Positions 1 through 5,544 of a stretch of 5,544 bases of DNA are shown here, piece after piece. Both the position numbers and the translations under genes were made by a program. The DNA comes from Pseudomonadota bacterium (GTDB lineage Bacteria; Desulfobacterota; WTBG01; JAGOGO01). Location of the stretch: the NCBI GenBank assembly GCA_021160085.1, contig JAGHDE010000078.1, positions 1-5,544 of the forward strand. Direction: 5' to 3'. How positions within the stretch are numbered: position 1 is the first letter of the stretch; every line of letters begins with the position of its first letter. The notes beneath the pieces are model-generated. The model saw only the letters and a list, made by a program, of their open reading frames with translations. It searched no databases and was not told the origin of the DNA.

Positions 1-105
1 ATCTAATTGTTTGGAAATTCGAATTTTATCTTCAGCCGTGAATGAGATATCTTCAGCTTGGGTCCCATCACGAAGGGTGGTATCATAAAGTTTGATGTCT
101 CTCAT
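1..105 (-). CDS. cimA: (R)-citramalate synthase, N-terminal 35 codons (runs off the window)
   Basis: This is the start of a gene cut by the left edge. Reading from the ATG at 103-105 gives 35 codons beginning [19 protein letters not shown]. The DTTLRDG motif (residues 8-14) is the metal- and substrate-binding start of the HMGL-like/DRE-TIM barrel family. The following TQAE is typical of the long CimA-type citramalate synthases, whereas 2-isopropylmalate synthases usually have EQSPG-like residues there. Family members condense pyruvate with acetyl-CoA to (R)-citramalate, the first step of the threonine-independent route to isoleucine. A good ribosome site (GAGGA at 111-115, five bases from the ATG) supports the start. 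It lies 74 bp downstream of lysC on the same strand, a pairing I recall from Geobacter-type genomes. Only the N-terminus is visible, so a related isopropylmalate or homocitrate synthase is not fully excluded. Confidence 0.85.
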   Translation of the reverse strand, partial: MRDIKLYDTTLRDGTQAEDISFTAEDKIRISKQLD

Positions 106-179
106 TTTTTTCCTCAAAAAGATTGATCACACTTATATATCTCTTTTTTTAAAGAGCCCCGGTTTGTGAGCAGCGAGTA
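106..179 (-). other. lysC-cimA intergenic spacer with a weak hairpin
   Basis: This is a 74-bp noncoding gap. In the transcribed direction it holds CTCTTT-AAAA-AAAGAG (141-156), a six-pair A/U-rich stem with a four-base loop just after a GGGG run. It is followed by ATATATAAG and not by a U tract, so it does not look like an intrinsic terminator. A TATA-rich stretch follows (about 133-140), but no -35-like element sits 16-18 bases before it. The cimA ribosome site lies at 111-115. cimA probably continues the same transcript, although a weak internal promoter cannot be ruled out by eye. Confidence 0.4.
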
Positions 180-1397
180 TTACTCCAAAGAAAGATTAAA
201 GGCCTCGTGGAGAACCCGGACCGCCAGCTCGGTATACTTTTCTTCTATAACGCAAGAAATTTTTATCTCCGAGGTGCTGATCATCATAATATTTATCCCT
301 TCTTTAGCAAGGGTCGAAAAAAATTTAGCCGCCACTCCATAATGGCTTCTCATCCCTACCCCAACTATGGAGACTTTTGCTATATCTTCGTCCACGCTGA
401 CTGACGTGGCCTTCAATTCCCTGGCCACTCCCTGTAAGATTTCCAGCGCCTTTTTAGTATCATTCTGGGCAACGGTAAACGTCAGGTCGGCATTGCCATC
501 GCTGCCAACATTTTGAATAATCATATCTATATTGATATTGGCTTCGGCAATGGGCTTGAAAATCCTTCCGGCCACACCGGGTATATCAGGAACATTACTG
601 ATAGTAAGCTTAGTCTCATTCCTGTTATAGTTAACGCTGGTGACTACATATTTTTCCATTTCTTCATTTTCGACAGCAACCATAGTTCCTTCCTCCTCGG
701 AAAATGATGATCGGACATGAATTGGGACACAATATTTTTTGGCTATTTCAACTGAACGGGCATGGAGCACTTTAGATCCTAAGCTCGCCATTTCCAACAT
801 TTCTTCATAGGAAATTTTTTTTATCTTTCGTGCATCATGACAAATATTAGGATCCGCCGTATATACCCCGTCCACATCCGTATAAATTTCGCAGACCCCG
901 GCTCCAAGAACCGCAGCCAGAGCCACAGCGGTTGTGTCGGAACCACCCCTTCCCAGGGTGGTAATGTTGCCCGCTTCATCAACACCCTGGAACCCAGCCA
1001 CAATAGCTATCGAGTTCTTTTCCATCTCCTCTAATAACTTTTCCGCCTCAATGCTTACAATTCGAGCCTTACTAAATGCTTCATCGGTTAGAATTTTTAT
1101 TTGATGACCCAAAAAAGATCGGGCTTTGCAACCGTGGGATTTGATAGCCATGGCCAGAAGAGCTCCTGAAGCTTGTTCTCCCGTAGAGAGCAAAACATCA
1201 TATTCACGCATGTCAGGAGTATCAGTTACCTCATGGGCCAAATCTATAAGCTGCTCGGTTTTTCCTGCCATCGCCGAAACAACTGCAACTACCCCCCTTC
1301 CCCCTTGCTGGGCTTTTATCAAACGCCGAGCCACATTTTTTATCTTTTCAATACTTCCTACTGATGTTCCTCCATACTTTTGAACGACGATTTCCAT
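180..1397 (-). CDS. lysC: Aspartate kinase (monofunctional, two ACT domains)
   Basis: It phosphorylates L-aspartate with ATP to 4-phospho-L-aspartate, the committed cytosolic step to lysine, threonine, methionine and diaminopimelate. The product has 405 residues, usual for monofunctional alpha/beta-type aspartokinases. The amino-acid kinase domain covers about residues 1-240: KYGGTSVG at 7-14, SAMAG at 41-45, TGEQ at 72-75, GFQG at 135-138, the glycine-rich GRGGSDTTA at 149-157, and [12 protein letters not shown] at 172-183. Two C-terminal ACT domains follow (about 263-335 and 342-402), the usual site of feedback inhibition by lysine and/or threonine; the effector cannot be read from sequence alone. 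The start chosen is the ATG at 1395-1397, because GAGGG (1403-1407) sits five bases upstream and the protein then begins [10 protein letters not shown], as the family does. A TTG at 1410-1412 would add five residues and overlap tsaE, but has no ribosome site. The gap to tsaE is only 8 bp, leaving no room for a lysine riboswitch directly upstream. An internal start is annotated separately. Confidence 0.96.
   Translation of the reverse strand: MEIVVQKYGGTSVGSIEKIKNVARRLIKAQQGGRGVVAVVSAMAGKTEQLIDLAHEVTDTPDMREYDVLLSTGEQASGALLAMAIKSHGCKARSFLGHQIKILTDEAFSKARIVSIEAEKLLEEMEKNSIAIVAGFQGVDEAGNITTLGRGGSDTTAVALAAVLGAGVCEIYTDVDGVYTADPNICHDARKIKKISYEEMLEMASLGSKVLHARSVEIAKKYCVPIHVRSSFSEEEGTMVAVENEEMEKYVVTSVNYNRNETKLTISNVPDIPGVAGRIFKPIAEANINIDMIIQNVGSDGNADLTFTVAQNDTKKALEILQGVARELKATSVSVDEDIAKVSIVGVGMRSHYGVAAKFFSTLAKEGINIMMISTSEIKISCVIEEKYTELAVRVLHEAFNLSLE
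681..697 (-). promoter_or_regulatory. Internal ribosome binding site and ATG for a possible aspartokinase beta subunit
   Basis: Within lysC, codons 234-239 (Glu-Glu-Glu-Gly-Thr-Met) read GAGGAGGAAGGAACTATG. They contain a consensus AGGAGG (692-697) with eight bases before an in-frame ATG (681-683). Initiation here would yield a 167-residue protein (180-683) starting [12 protein letters not shown] and made of the two ACT domains. Bacillus subtilis aspartokinase II and the Corynebacterium glutamicum enzyme are known to make a beta subunit of about 17-18 kDa from an in-frame start at the equivalent place. The site is stronger than the one in front of full-length lysC. Use of this start is inferred from the sequence. 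Confidence 0.7.
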
Positions 1398-1402
1398 AGA
1401 TA

Positions 1403-1408
1403 CCCTCA
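1403..1408 (-). promoter_or_regulatory. lysC ribosome site overlapping the tsaE stop codon
   Basis: The tsaE stop TGA (1406-1408) shares bases with the GAGGG Shine-Dalgarno sequence (1403-1407) of lysC, in the string GCTGAGGGTATCTATG. Ribosomes ending tsaE therefore finish on the lysC ribosome site, an arrangement that favours translational coupling. It also decides the lysC start at 1397 over the TTG at 1412. Confidence 0.75.
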
Positions 1409-1930
1409 GCAATTATTAATTATTTTACCGGTCTCCCTAACGAATTTCTCAAAACGTATCATTACCGGAATAAATCGCTTTCCGTGCCCTTTAATCCTTA
1501 TTTCTCGACTCTCTTCATCATCCTGATAAAAAAAATGAACAGTTATATGCTCCTTAGGTAAAAATGCCTCGACCTTTTCCCCCCATTCAATAACCGTTAT
1601 TCCTTTACCAAAAAAATATTCTTCATATCCTAAACCAAGCATCTGATTGGTGGTATCAATCCGATAAAAATCAAAATGGTACAAAGGAAGCGGTCCATCA
1701 TACTCATTGATAAGAGTAAAGCTGGGGCTAACTACGGGCACTTTTTTATCAATTCCCAAACCATTCGCTATCCCTCGTGTAAAACAGGTCTTTCCTGTTC
1801 CTAATTCTCCAATTAAAGCTATCAGATCTCCCGCCCCAAGCTGATGTCCGAGAACATTTCCCAACTCTTCAGTATCTTTAGAACTGAAGGTTTTAAAAAT
1901 ATATTCCGCCCTATCAATCAAAAGTTTCAT
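1406..1930 (-). CDS. tsaE: tRNA threonylcarbamoyladenosine biosynthesis ATPase TsaE
   Basis: TsaE is a small cytosolic P-loop ATPase that works with TsaB and TsaD to transfer threonylcarbamoyl to A37 of ANN-decoding tRNAs (t6A). Its hydrolysis is needed for turnover of the complex. The 174-residue product shows the Walker A motif GELGTGKT at 41-48, [10 protein letters not shown] at 68-77 (switch-like region), YHFDFYR at 84-90, and IEWGEK at 114-119, all signatures of the family. It is some 15-20 residues longer than the E. coli and B. subtilis proteins, because of a C-terminal tail after about residue 155. The ATG start at 1928-1930 gives the expected N-terminus, but the 13-bp gap after pdxJ has no Shine-Dalgarno-like sequence, so translation may depend on coupling to pdxJ. 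TsaB, TsaD and RimI, frequent neighbours elsewhere, are not in the window; here it sits between B6 and aspartate-family genes. Confidence 0.94.
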   Translation of the reverse strand: MKLLIDRAEYIFKTFSSKDTEELGNVLGHQLGAGDLIALIGELGTGKTCFTRGIANGLGIDKKVPVVSPSFTLINEYDGPLPLYHFDFYRIDTTNQMLGLGYEEYFFGKGITVIEWGEKVEAFLPKEHITVHFFYQDDEESREIRIKGHGKRFIPVMIRFEKFVRETGKIINNC

Positions 1931-1943
1931 CTAACAAATATTT

Positions 1944-2660
1944 TTAATTTTTAACCAGCACAAGCATCTCTCTTACCGCCCGGTCTAATCCAACAAGAAC
2001 TGCTCGAGCAATAATACTATGTCCAATGCTGAACTCTTCTATTTCGCTAATATGGGTTAATCGTTGGATGTTATGGTAATCAAGTCCATGGCCGGCATTA
2101 ACCCTAAGGCCCAGCCTTAAAGCATGCCTGGCACTTTCCTCAATATTTTTTATTTCCCGTTCAACATCACTTTCAGTTCGGGCATTACTATAAATTCCGG
2201 TATGTATCTCCACATAGTCGGCCTTTATCTTTTTCGCAGCCTCGATCTGATCACTATTAGGATCGACAAATAAGCTTACCCGGATATTTTTGCGGTGAAG
2301 CCTTGAAACCACGTCTCTAACCATCTGAAAGTGGCTTATCACATCCAGACCTCCTTCGGTTGTTAATTCCTCTCTTTTTTCAGGAACCAGCGTACACATA
2401 TCAGGCCTTATCTTTAAAGCAATTTTTGTTATCTCATCAGTCGGAGCCATTTCAAGATTTAGTTTGGTTTTAACAGTCTTTCGCAGCACTTCTAAATCCC
2501 GGTCATTAATATGACGACGGTCCTCACGTAAATGGACTATAATACCATCGCATCCAGCTAATTCTACTAAGGAAGCCGCGGTTACCGGCTCCGGCTCGCT
2601 TTCCTTTCGGGCTTCTCTGATGGTAGCAATATGATCTATGTTTACCGCCAACTTTGCCAC
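1944..2660 (-). CDS. pdxJ: Pyridoxine 5'-phosphate synthase
   Basis: PdxJ condenses 1-deoxy-D-xylulose 5-phosphate with 3-amino-2-oxopropyl phosphate to form pyridoxine 5'-phosphate, the ring-closing step of the DXP-dependent vitamin B6 pathway. It is a cytosolic TIM barrel, usually an oligomer. The 238-residue product matches the family length. Visible motifs are VNIDHIATIREAR (6-18), VHLREDRRHI (42-51), LNLEMAPT (67-74), EEL-TTEGGLDV (97-107), VEIHTGIY (150-157), VNAGHGLDYHNI (187-198) and FSIGHSI (210-216). By alignment with E. coli PdxJ (offset of two), the catalytic residues are His43, Glu70 and His191, with phosphate/substrate contacts at Arg45 and His50. All are present, so the enzyme looks intact. 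The start is GTG (2658-2660), fixed by a consensus AGGAGG at 2666-2671 five bases upstream. In many Proteobacteria pdxJ is followed by acpS; here tsaE follows after 13 bp. Confidence 0.96.
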   Translation of the reverse strand: MAKLAVNIDHIATIREARKESEPEPVTAASLVELAGCDGIIVHLREDRRHINDRDLEVLRKTVKTKLNLEMAPTDEITKIALKIRPDMCTLVPEKREELTTEGGLDVISHFQMVRDVVSRLHRKNIRVSLFVDPNSDQIEAAKKIKADYVEIHTGIYSNARTESDVEREIKNIEESARHALRLGLRVNAGHGLDYHNIQRLTHISEIEEFSIGHSIIARAVLVGLDRAVREMLVLVKN

Positions 2661-2665
2661 TTTAT

Positions 2666-2671
2666 CCTCCT
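2666..2671 (-). promoter_or_regulatory. Consensus ribosome site fixing the GTG start of pdxJ
   Basis: AGGAGG lies five bases before the GTG at 2658-2660. No ATG is available nearby in frame, and this placement produces the expected N-terminus MAKLAVNIDH. It is one of the two strongest Shine-Dalgarno sites in the window; folP and tsaE lack a recognisable one. Confidence 0.8.
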
Positions 2672-2686
2672 AAAAATTTAAAAGTG

Positions 2687-2713
2687 AAAAACGATTTTAA
2701 AAACATCGTTTTT
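2687..2713 (-). terminator. A/T-rich hairpin between folP and pdxJ (possible weak terminator or processing site)
   Basis: AAAAACGAT (2687-2695 on the plus strand) and ATCGTTTTT (2705-2713) form a perfect nine-pair stem around a nine-base loop. On the transcribed strand the 3' arm ends in five U residues, followed by CAC and further U-rich sequence. The A-stem-U layout resembles a bidirectional intrinsic terminator, but the core is only about four or five pairs with two G-C pairs, so strong termination is unlikely. It begins nine bases after the folP stop and ends before the pdxJ ribosome site. Attenuation or mRNA processing between the two genes is equally possible. Confidence 0.4.
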
Positions 2714-2721
2714 ACTATTAA

Positions 2722-3540
2722 CTACGAGTTTTTTATTGCATCCACTACCTGAACCACCCGCATCATCTTTTTAACGTCATGGACACGAATGATGTTGGCC
2801 CCATTCATAACTGCCACCGCCACCGCAGCAGCGGTTGCTTCTTCCCGATCTTCCACTGGCAGGTCAAGTAAATGTCCCAAAAAAGCTTTCCGCGAAGGGC
2901 CTGCCAATATAGGCCTGCCCAGGCATTTCAACTCTTTCAGATTCTTTAAAATGAGAAAATTACCTTTTTCTATGGACTTTCCAAACCCAATCCCCGGGTC
3001 AATTATTATTTTCTCTTTCTCAATCCCGGCTGCTTCCGCAAAAGAGATTCTATCCCGTAAGAATGCCGTAATTTCAGCCATAAGGTTATTATATCTGGTA
3101 TTATACTGCATTATTCGGGGAGATCCTCTCATGTGCATGAGCACCACGGGTACTGCTGTTTTAGCAACCACAGAAGCCATCTCCGGATCGAACTGCAACG
3201 CGCTGACATCATTTACCATTCCCGCTCCGGCTGCCAACGCCTCCACCGCTACTCTTGCTTTAGTGGTGTCAATTGACAACACTACTTCTACCTCTCGAGT
3301 AAGAGCCCGTATCACTGGAATCACTCTTTGCAGTTCTTCTTCGGTTGTTACTGGTTTTGCTCCCGGCCGGGTAGATTCACCCCCTACATCAATGATATCT
3401 GCCCCCTCTTCTGCCATCCTGACTGCATAATCAACAGCCCTTTTATAATCAAAAAAAATCCCTCCATCAGAGAAAGAATCAGGAGTAATATTAAGGATTC
3501 CCATTATAGAAGGTTTGGAGAAAAAATCAAATACTCCCAT
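2722..3540 (-). CDS. folP: Dihydropteroate synthase
   Basis: FolP joins 6-hydroxymethyl-7,8-dihydropterin pyrophosphate to p-aminobenzoate to make 7,8-dihydropteroate in folate synthesis; it is the sulfonamide target. The 272-residue product is a complete pterin-binding TIM barrel. Motifs in order are MGILNITPDSFSDGG (13-27, with the loop-1 Asn/Thr-Pro-Asp-Ser-Phe-Ser signature), DVGGESTRPGA (51-61, loop 2), SIDTTKA (89-95), NDVSA (110-114), LMHMRG (134-139), IDPGIGFGKS (180-189, pterin-binding Asp and substrate Lys), GPSRKAFLG (214-222) and RVHDV (252-256). No key motif is missing. The start is the ATG at 3538-3540. An in-frame TAA lies seven codons upstream and no better start exists before the conserved Met13, but the A/T-rich upstream sequence has no clear Shine-Dalgarno. 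It follows ftsH by 55 bp, an order also found in E. coli (ftsH-folP-glmM). The usual follower glmM is absent and pdxJ comes next. Confidence 0.96.
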   Translation of the reverse strand: MGVFDFFSKPSIMGILNITPDSFSDGGIFFDYKRAVDYAVRMAEEGADIIDVGGESTRPGAKPVTTEEELQRVIPVIRALTREVEVVLSIDTTKARVAVEALAAGAGMVNDVSALQFDPEMASVVAKTAVPVVLMHMRGSPRIMQYNTRYNNLMAEITAFLRDRISFAEAAGIEKEKIIIDPGIGFGKSIEKGNFLILKNLKELKCLGRPILAGPSRKAFLGHLLDLPVEDREEATAAAVAVAVMNGANIIRVHDVKKMMRVVQVVDAIKNS

Positions 3541-3595
3541 TTTTATTTTATCATTAATTTAATTTGTTTTTACGGCTTCCGGGTAATGGAAACAA

Positions 3596-5449
3596 TTATT
3601 CAGAAGAAATGGTGGATAATGACTTTTTATCGGGAGGAATAGATGGGTGGATTTCTTCTTTTTCCATAATTTGATCAATTTCTTGTCCATCTAATGTTTC
3701 TCGCTCCAAAAGAGCTTCGGCTAATTTGTGGAGAACCTTGATATTACTTCCAAGCAATTGAACAGCCTGATTATAACTTGTTTCTATCATCCTTCTTATC
3801 GCCTGGTCTATCTTTAATGAGGTGTCCTCACTGTAATCTCGATGCTGAGCAAATTCCCGTCCCAGAAAAATCTGCTCTTCCTTCTTACCAAATGTTAATG
3901 GCCCGATCTCATCGCTCATTCCCCATTCACATACCATCTTCCGAGCTAATTCAGTAACCCGTTCCAAATCATTTCCAGCTCCGGTAGTCAAATCATCTAA
4001 CACCAGCTCTTCAGCTGCCCGACCACCAAGTAATATAACCATGTTGTTAAGCAGAAATCCTTTGGGATGGGTATGCTTTTCATCAATGGGAAGCTGCTGG
4101 GTTAGTCCCAGAGCTTGCCCCCGGGGGATAATCGTTACCTTATGAATGGGGTCGGAACCTGGAATCAGTTTTGCCACCAGGGTATGCCCGGCTTCATGAT
4201 AGGCCGTAGTCCTTTTTTCTTCCGGGCTTATGACCATGCTTTTCCGTTCAATTCCCATAAGAATTTTATCTTTAGCCTGCTCAAAGTCATCCATTTTAAG
4301 CGCAGATTGTTCTTTTCGCGCAGCCAATAATGCTGACTCATTCACCAAATTGGCTAAATCGGCACCAGTTAACCCTGGAGTCCCTCGAGCTAAAATCTTG
4401 AGATCTACATCATCGTCCAACGGTGTTTCTTTAGAATGAACTTTCAGAATTTTCTCCCGTCCCCTCACATCCGGAACCGGCACAATAACCTGACGATCAA
4501 ATCTTCCCGGCCTGACAAGAGCAGGGTCTAAAACATCTGGCCGGTTGGTAGCTGATATAATTATCACTCCCTCATTCGATTCGAATCCGTCCATCTCAAC
4601 CAAAAGTTGATTCAAGGTTTGCTCTCTCTCGTCATGTCCTCCTCCTAAGCCGGCGCCCCGGTGCCGGCCCACCGCATCAATTTCATCAATAAAAATAATA
4701 CAGGGCGCATTTTTCTTGCCCTGAACGAACAGATCACGAACTCGTGATGCTCCAACCCCTACAAACATCTCCACAAAATCAGAACCGCTGATGCTAAAGA
4801 AGGGTACTTCCGCTTCTCCCGCAATAGCCCGTGCCAGCAGAGTCTTTCCGGTTCCCGGTGCTCCGATAAGAAGAACTCCCTTGGGAATTTTTCCTCCCAG
4901 GCTGGTAAATTTTTTAGGGTTTTTGAGAAACTCAATTATCTCTTCTAATTCTTCTTTTGCTTCTTCAATACCGGCAACATCTTTAAAGGTGACCTTTTGT
5001 TGTTGTTCAGATAAAAGTTTGGCTTTACTCTTGCCAAAAGACATGGCCTTCCCACCGGTTTGGACCTGCCGCATAAAAAAAATCCAGACCGCGATTAAAA
5101 GGAACATGGGGAACCATGAAACCAATATTGTCATATACCACGGAGCATCTTCATCTGGCCTGACAATGATCTTTATACCTTTCTGCCGAATTTCCTTTAT
5201 TAGTTCGGGGTCTTCAGGGACGTAGGTTTTAAACTTTTCCCCATCGGTATTTATTCCGAAAAAATTGTTTCCCTTTATAGTAAGTTCTATAATCTTGTCT
5301 TGGTCCAAGAGAGTAAGAAATTCGCTGTAATTGACTTCATGAACAGACTGGCGAGGCTGGTTGAAAACATTAAAAAATACAACAAAGAATAAAATTATAA
5401 CCAGCCATAGAATTAAATTTCTATAAAAAGGGTTCAATTTAGGGTCCAA
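3596..5449 (-). CDS. ftsH: ATP-dependent zinc metalloprotease FtsH
   Basis: FtsH is a hexameric inner-membrane AAA+ protease that extracts and degrades unassembled membrane proteins and short-lived regulators. The 617-residue product is full length. It has TM helix 1 at about 12-29, a periplasmic FtsH-ext domain at about 32-103, and TM helix 2 at about 104-126. The AAA+ module has Walker A GAPGTGKT (196-203, Ala in place of the more common Pro at position 197), the pore motif FVG (229-231), Walker B IIFIDEID (251-258), and the second region of homology at 299-319 with Arg313 and Arg316 as probable arginine fingers. The M41 protease domain has HEAGH at 418-422 (zinc ligands His418 and His422, catalytic Glu419) and Asp494 in TTGAGND as the third ligand. 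The start is TTG (5447-5449), the only usable start after an in-frame stop eight codons upstream. AAGG at about 5458-5461 is a weak ribosome site. It appears to be the first gene of the cluster within the window. Confidence 0.97.
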   Translation of the reverse strand: MDPKLNPFYRNLILWLVIILFFVVFFNVFNQPRQSVHEVNYSEFLTLLDQDKIIELTIKGNNFFGINTDGEKFKTYVPEDPELIKEIRQKGIKIIVRPDEDAPWYMTILVSWFPMFLLIAVWIFFMRQVQTGGKAMSFGKSKAKLLSEQQQKVTFKDVAGIEEAKEELEEIIEFLKNPKKFTSLGGKIPKGVLLIGAPGTGKTLLARAIAGEAEVPFFSISGSDFVEMFVGVGASRVRDLFVQGKKNAPCIIFIDEIDAVGRHRGAGLGGGHDEREQTLNQLLVEMDGFESNEGVIIISATNRPDVLDPALVRPGRFDRQVIVPVPDVRGREKILKVHSKETPLDDDVDLKILARGTPGLTGADLANLVNESALLAARKEQSALKMDDFEQAKDKILMGIERKSMVISPEEKRTTAYHEAGHTLVAKLIPGSDPIHKVTIIPRGQALGLTQQLPIDEKHTHPKGFLLNNMVILLGGRAAEELVLDDLTTGAGNDLERVTELARKMVCEWGMSDEIGPLTFGKKEEQIFLGREFAQHRDYSEDTSLKIDQAIRRMIETSYNQAVQLLGSNIKVLHKLAEALLERETLDGQEIDQIMEKEEIHPSIPPDKKSLSTISSE

Positions 5450-5480
5450 TTTTTTTACCTTAACCTTGGTTTAATTTTTT

Positions 5481-5544
5481 TGTTCATGCTAAGTGCAAAC
5501 AGGTTTTTCAAAACATAAATCATCTTTTTATTTTAGCATAAACA
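5481..5544. repeat. 12-bp inverted repeat upstream of ftsH
   Basis: TGTTCATGCTAA (5481-5492) is the reverse complement of TTAGCATAAACA (5533-5544) at 11 of 12 positions, across a 40-bp spacer. In minus-strand RNA the one mismatch becomes a G-U pair, so all 12 positions can pair. The spacer also holds GTTTT/AAAAC (5503-5514), able to form a small inner hairpin. The outer arm reaches the last base of the window, so the repeat may continue. It could be an mRNA leader structure, an operator dyad or the remains of a terminator; the function is unknown. Confidence 0.5.
5530..5538 (-). promoter_or_regulatory. Possible extended -10 promoter element for ftsH
   Basis: On the minus strand TGCTAAAAT fits TGn plus TAAAAT (five of six matches to TATAAT), an extended -10 box for a housekeeping sigma factor. 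It would start transcription near 5523 and give a leader of about 75 bases. The -35 position is outside the window. In a region this A/T-rich such matches arise easily by chance, so this is only a candidate. Confidence 0.25.

Larger units (their letters stand above)
5450..5544 (-). other. Upstream leader of ftsH (noncoding, or tail of an unseen gene)
   Basis: This is a 95-bp A/T-rich region before ftsH. All three minus-strand frames stop soon after the window edge, so at most a few C-terminal codons of an upstream gene could lie here (for example the frame ending at the TGA at 5520-5522). In related clusters I would expect tilS or hpt upstream, but nothing here can confirm that. It contains a 12-bp inverted repeat and a possible extended -10, listed separately. 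Confidence 0.5.

Noticed and set aside
133..140. TATA-rich stretch upstream of cimA as a promoter -10
   Set aside because: No -35-like hexamer is present at 16-18 bases upstream (the sequence there is G/C-rich CCGGGG), and no extended TGn precedes it.
141..156. CTCTTT/AAAGAG hairpin after lysC as an intrinsic terminator
   Set aside because: The stem is short and A/U-rich and no U tract follows it in the transcribed direction; it was kept only as part of the spacer description.
1398..1405. Lysine riboswitch controlling lysC
   Set aside because: Only 8 bp separate tsaE and lysC, which is far too little for an L-box aptamer.
1410..1412. TTG as the lysC start, adding five residues
   Set aside because: It overlaps the end of tsaE and has no ribosome site, whereas the ATG at 1397 has GAGGG at good spacing and gives the family-typical N-terminus.
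2789..3430. 213-codon open frame on the plus strand
   Set aside because: It lies wholly antisense to folP, has low-complexity Ala/Ser/Thr-rich content from the reverse of folP codons, and has no ribosome site or family motif; folP on the other strand has every conserved motif.
3541..3595. Possible terminator or small gene between ftsH and folP
   Set aside because: Only a four-pair TTCC/GGAA match without a U tract is present, and the frames contain several stops; the gap appears to be plain A/T-rich spacer.
4791..5225. 144-codon open frame on the plus strand
   Set aside because: It is antisense to the ftsH AAA+ and TM2 region; the protein shows no recognisable family and the minus-strand gene is certain.

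Overview
The window is a compact block of housekeeping and biosynthesis genes from a bacterium, all read from the minus strand. In transcription order (high to low coordinates) they are ftsH (membrane AAA+ zinc protease), folP (dihydropteroate synthase), pdxJ (pyridoxine 5'-phosphate synthase), tsaE (ATPase of the t6A tRNA-modification machinery), lysC (lysine/threonine-type aspartate kinase) and the first 35 codons of cimA ((R)-citramalate synthase), which runs off the left edge. No plus-strand gene, RNA gene, mobile element, CRISPR array or phage remnant is visible.

The organism is an anaerobe-like, moderately low-GC bacterium (low 40s percent by eye), with A/T-rich gaps and mixed start codons (ATG, GTG, TTG). 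The gene order resembles a cluster that I recall from Geobacter-type Desulfobacterota (former Deltaproteobacteria): ftsH-folP-cdaA-ybbR-glmM-pdxJ-acpS-nnrD-tsaE-lysC-cimA. The window would be a shortened version of it, lacking cdaA-ybbR-glmM between folP and pdxJ and acpS-nnrD between pdxJ and tsaE. This assignment rests on remembered synteny and is only moderately sure.

Layout: 5450-5544 is a noncoding leader upstream of ftsH, with an inverted repeat and a possible extended -10. ftsH is 3596-5449, followed by a 55-bp gap. folP is 2722-3540, followed by a 61-bp gap with an A/T-rich hairpin and a consensus ribosome site. pdxJ is 1944-2660, followed by a 13-bp gap. tsaE is 1406-1930, followed by an 8-bp gap. 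lysC is 180-1397, followed by a 74-bp gap, and cimA starts at 105. The tight spacing from pdxJ to lysC suggests one transcript with translational coupling.

The genes do not form one pathway. They cover membrane-protein quality control, folate and vitamin B6 cofactor synthesis (folP, pdxJ), tRNA t6A37 modification (tsaE), and entry into aspartate-family and citramalate-route isoleucine synthesis (lysC, cimA). The most notable signal is inside lysC: a consensus AGGAGG eight bases before an in-frame ATG at codon 239, placed where Bacillus-type aspartokinases start a separate beta (regulatory) subunit. I found no convincing previously undescribed system.
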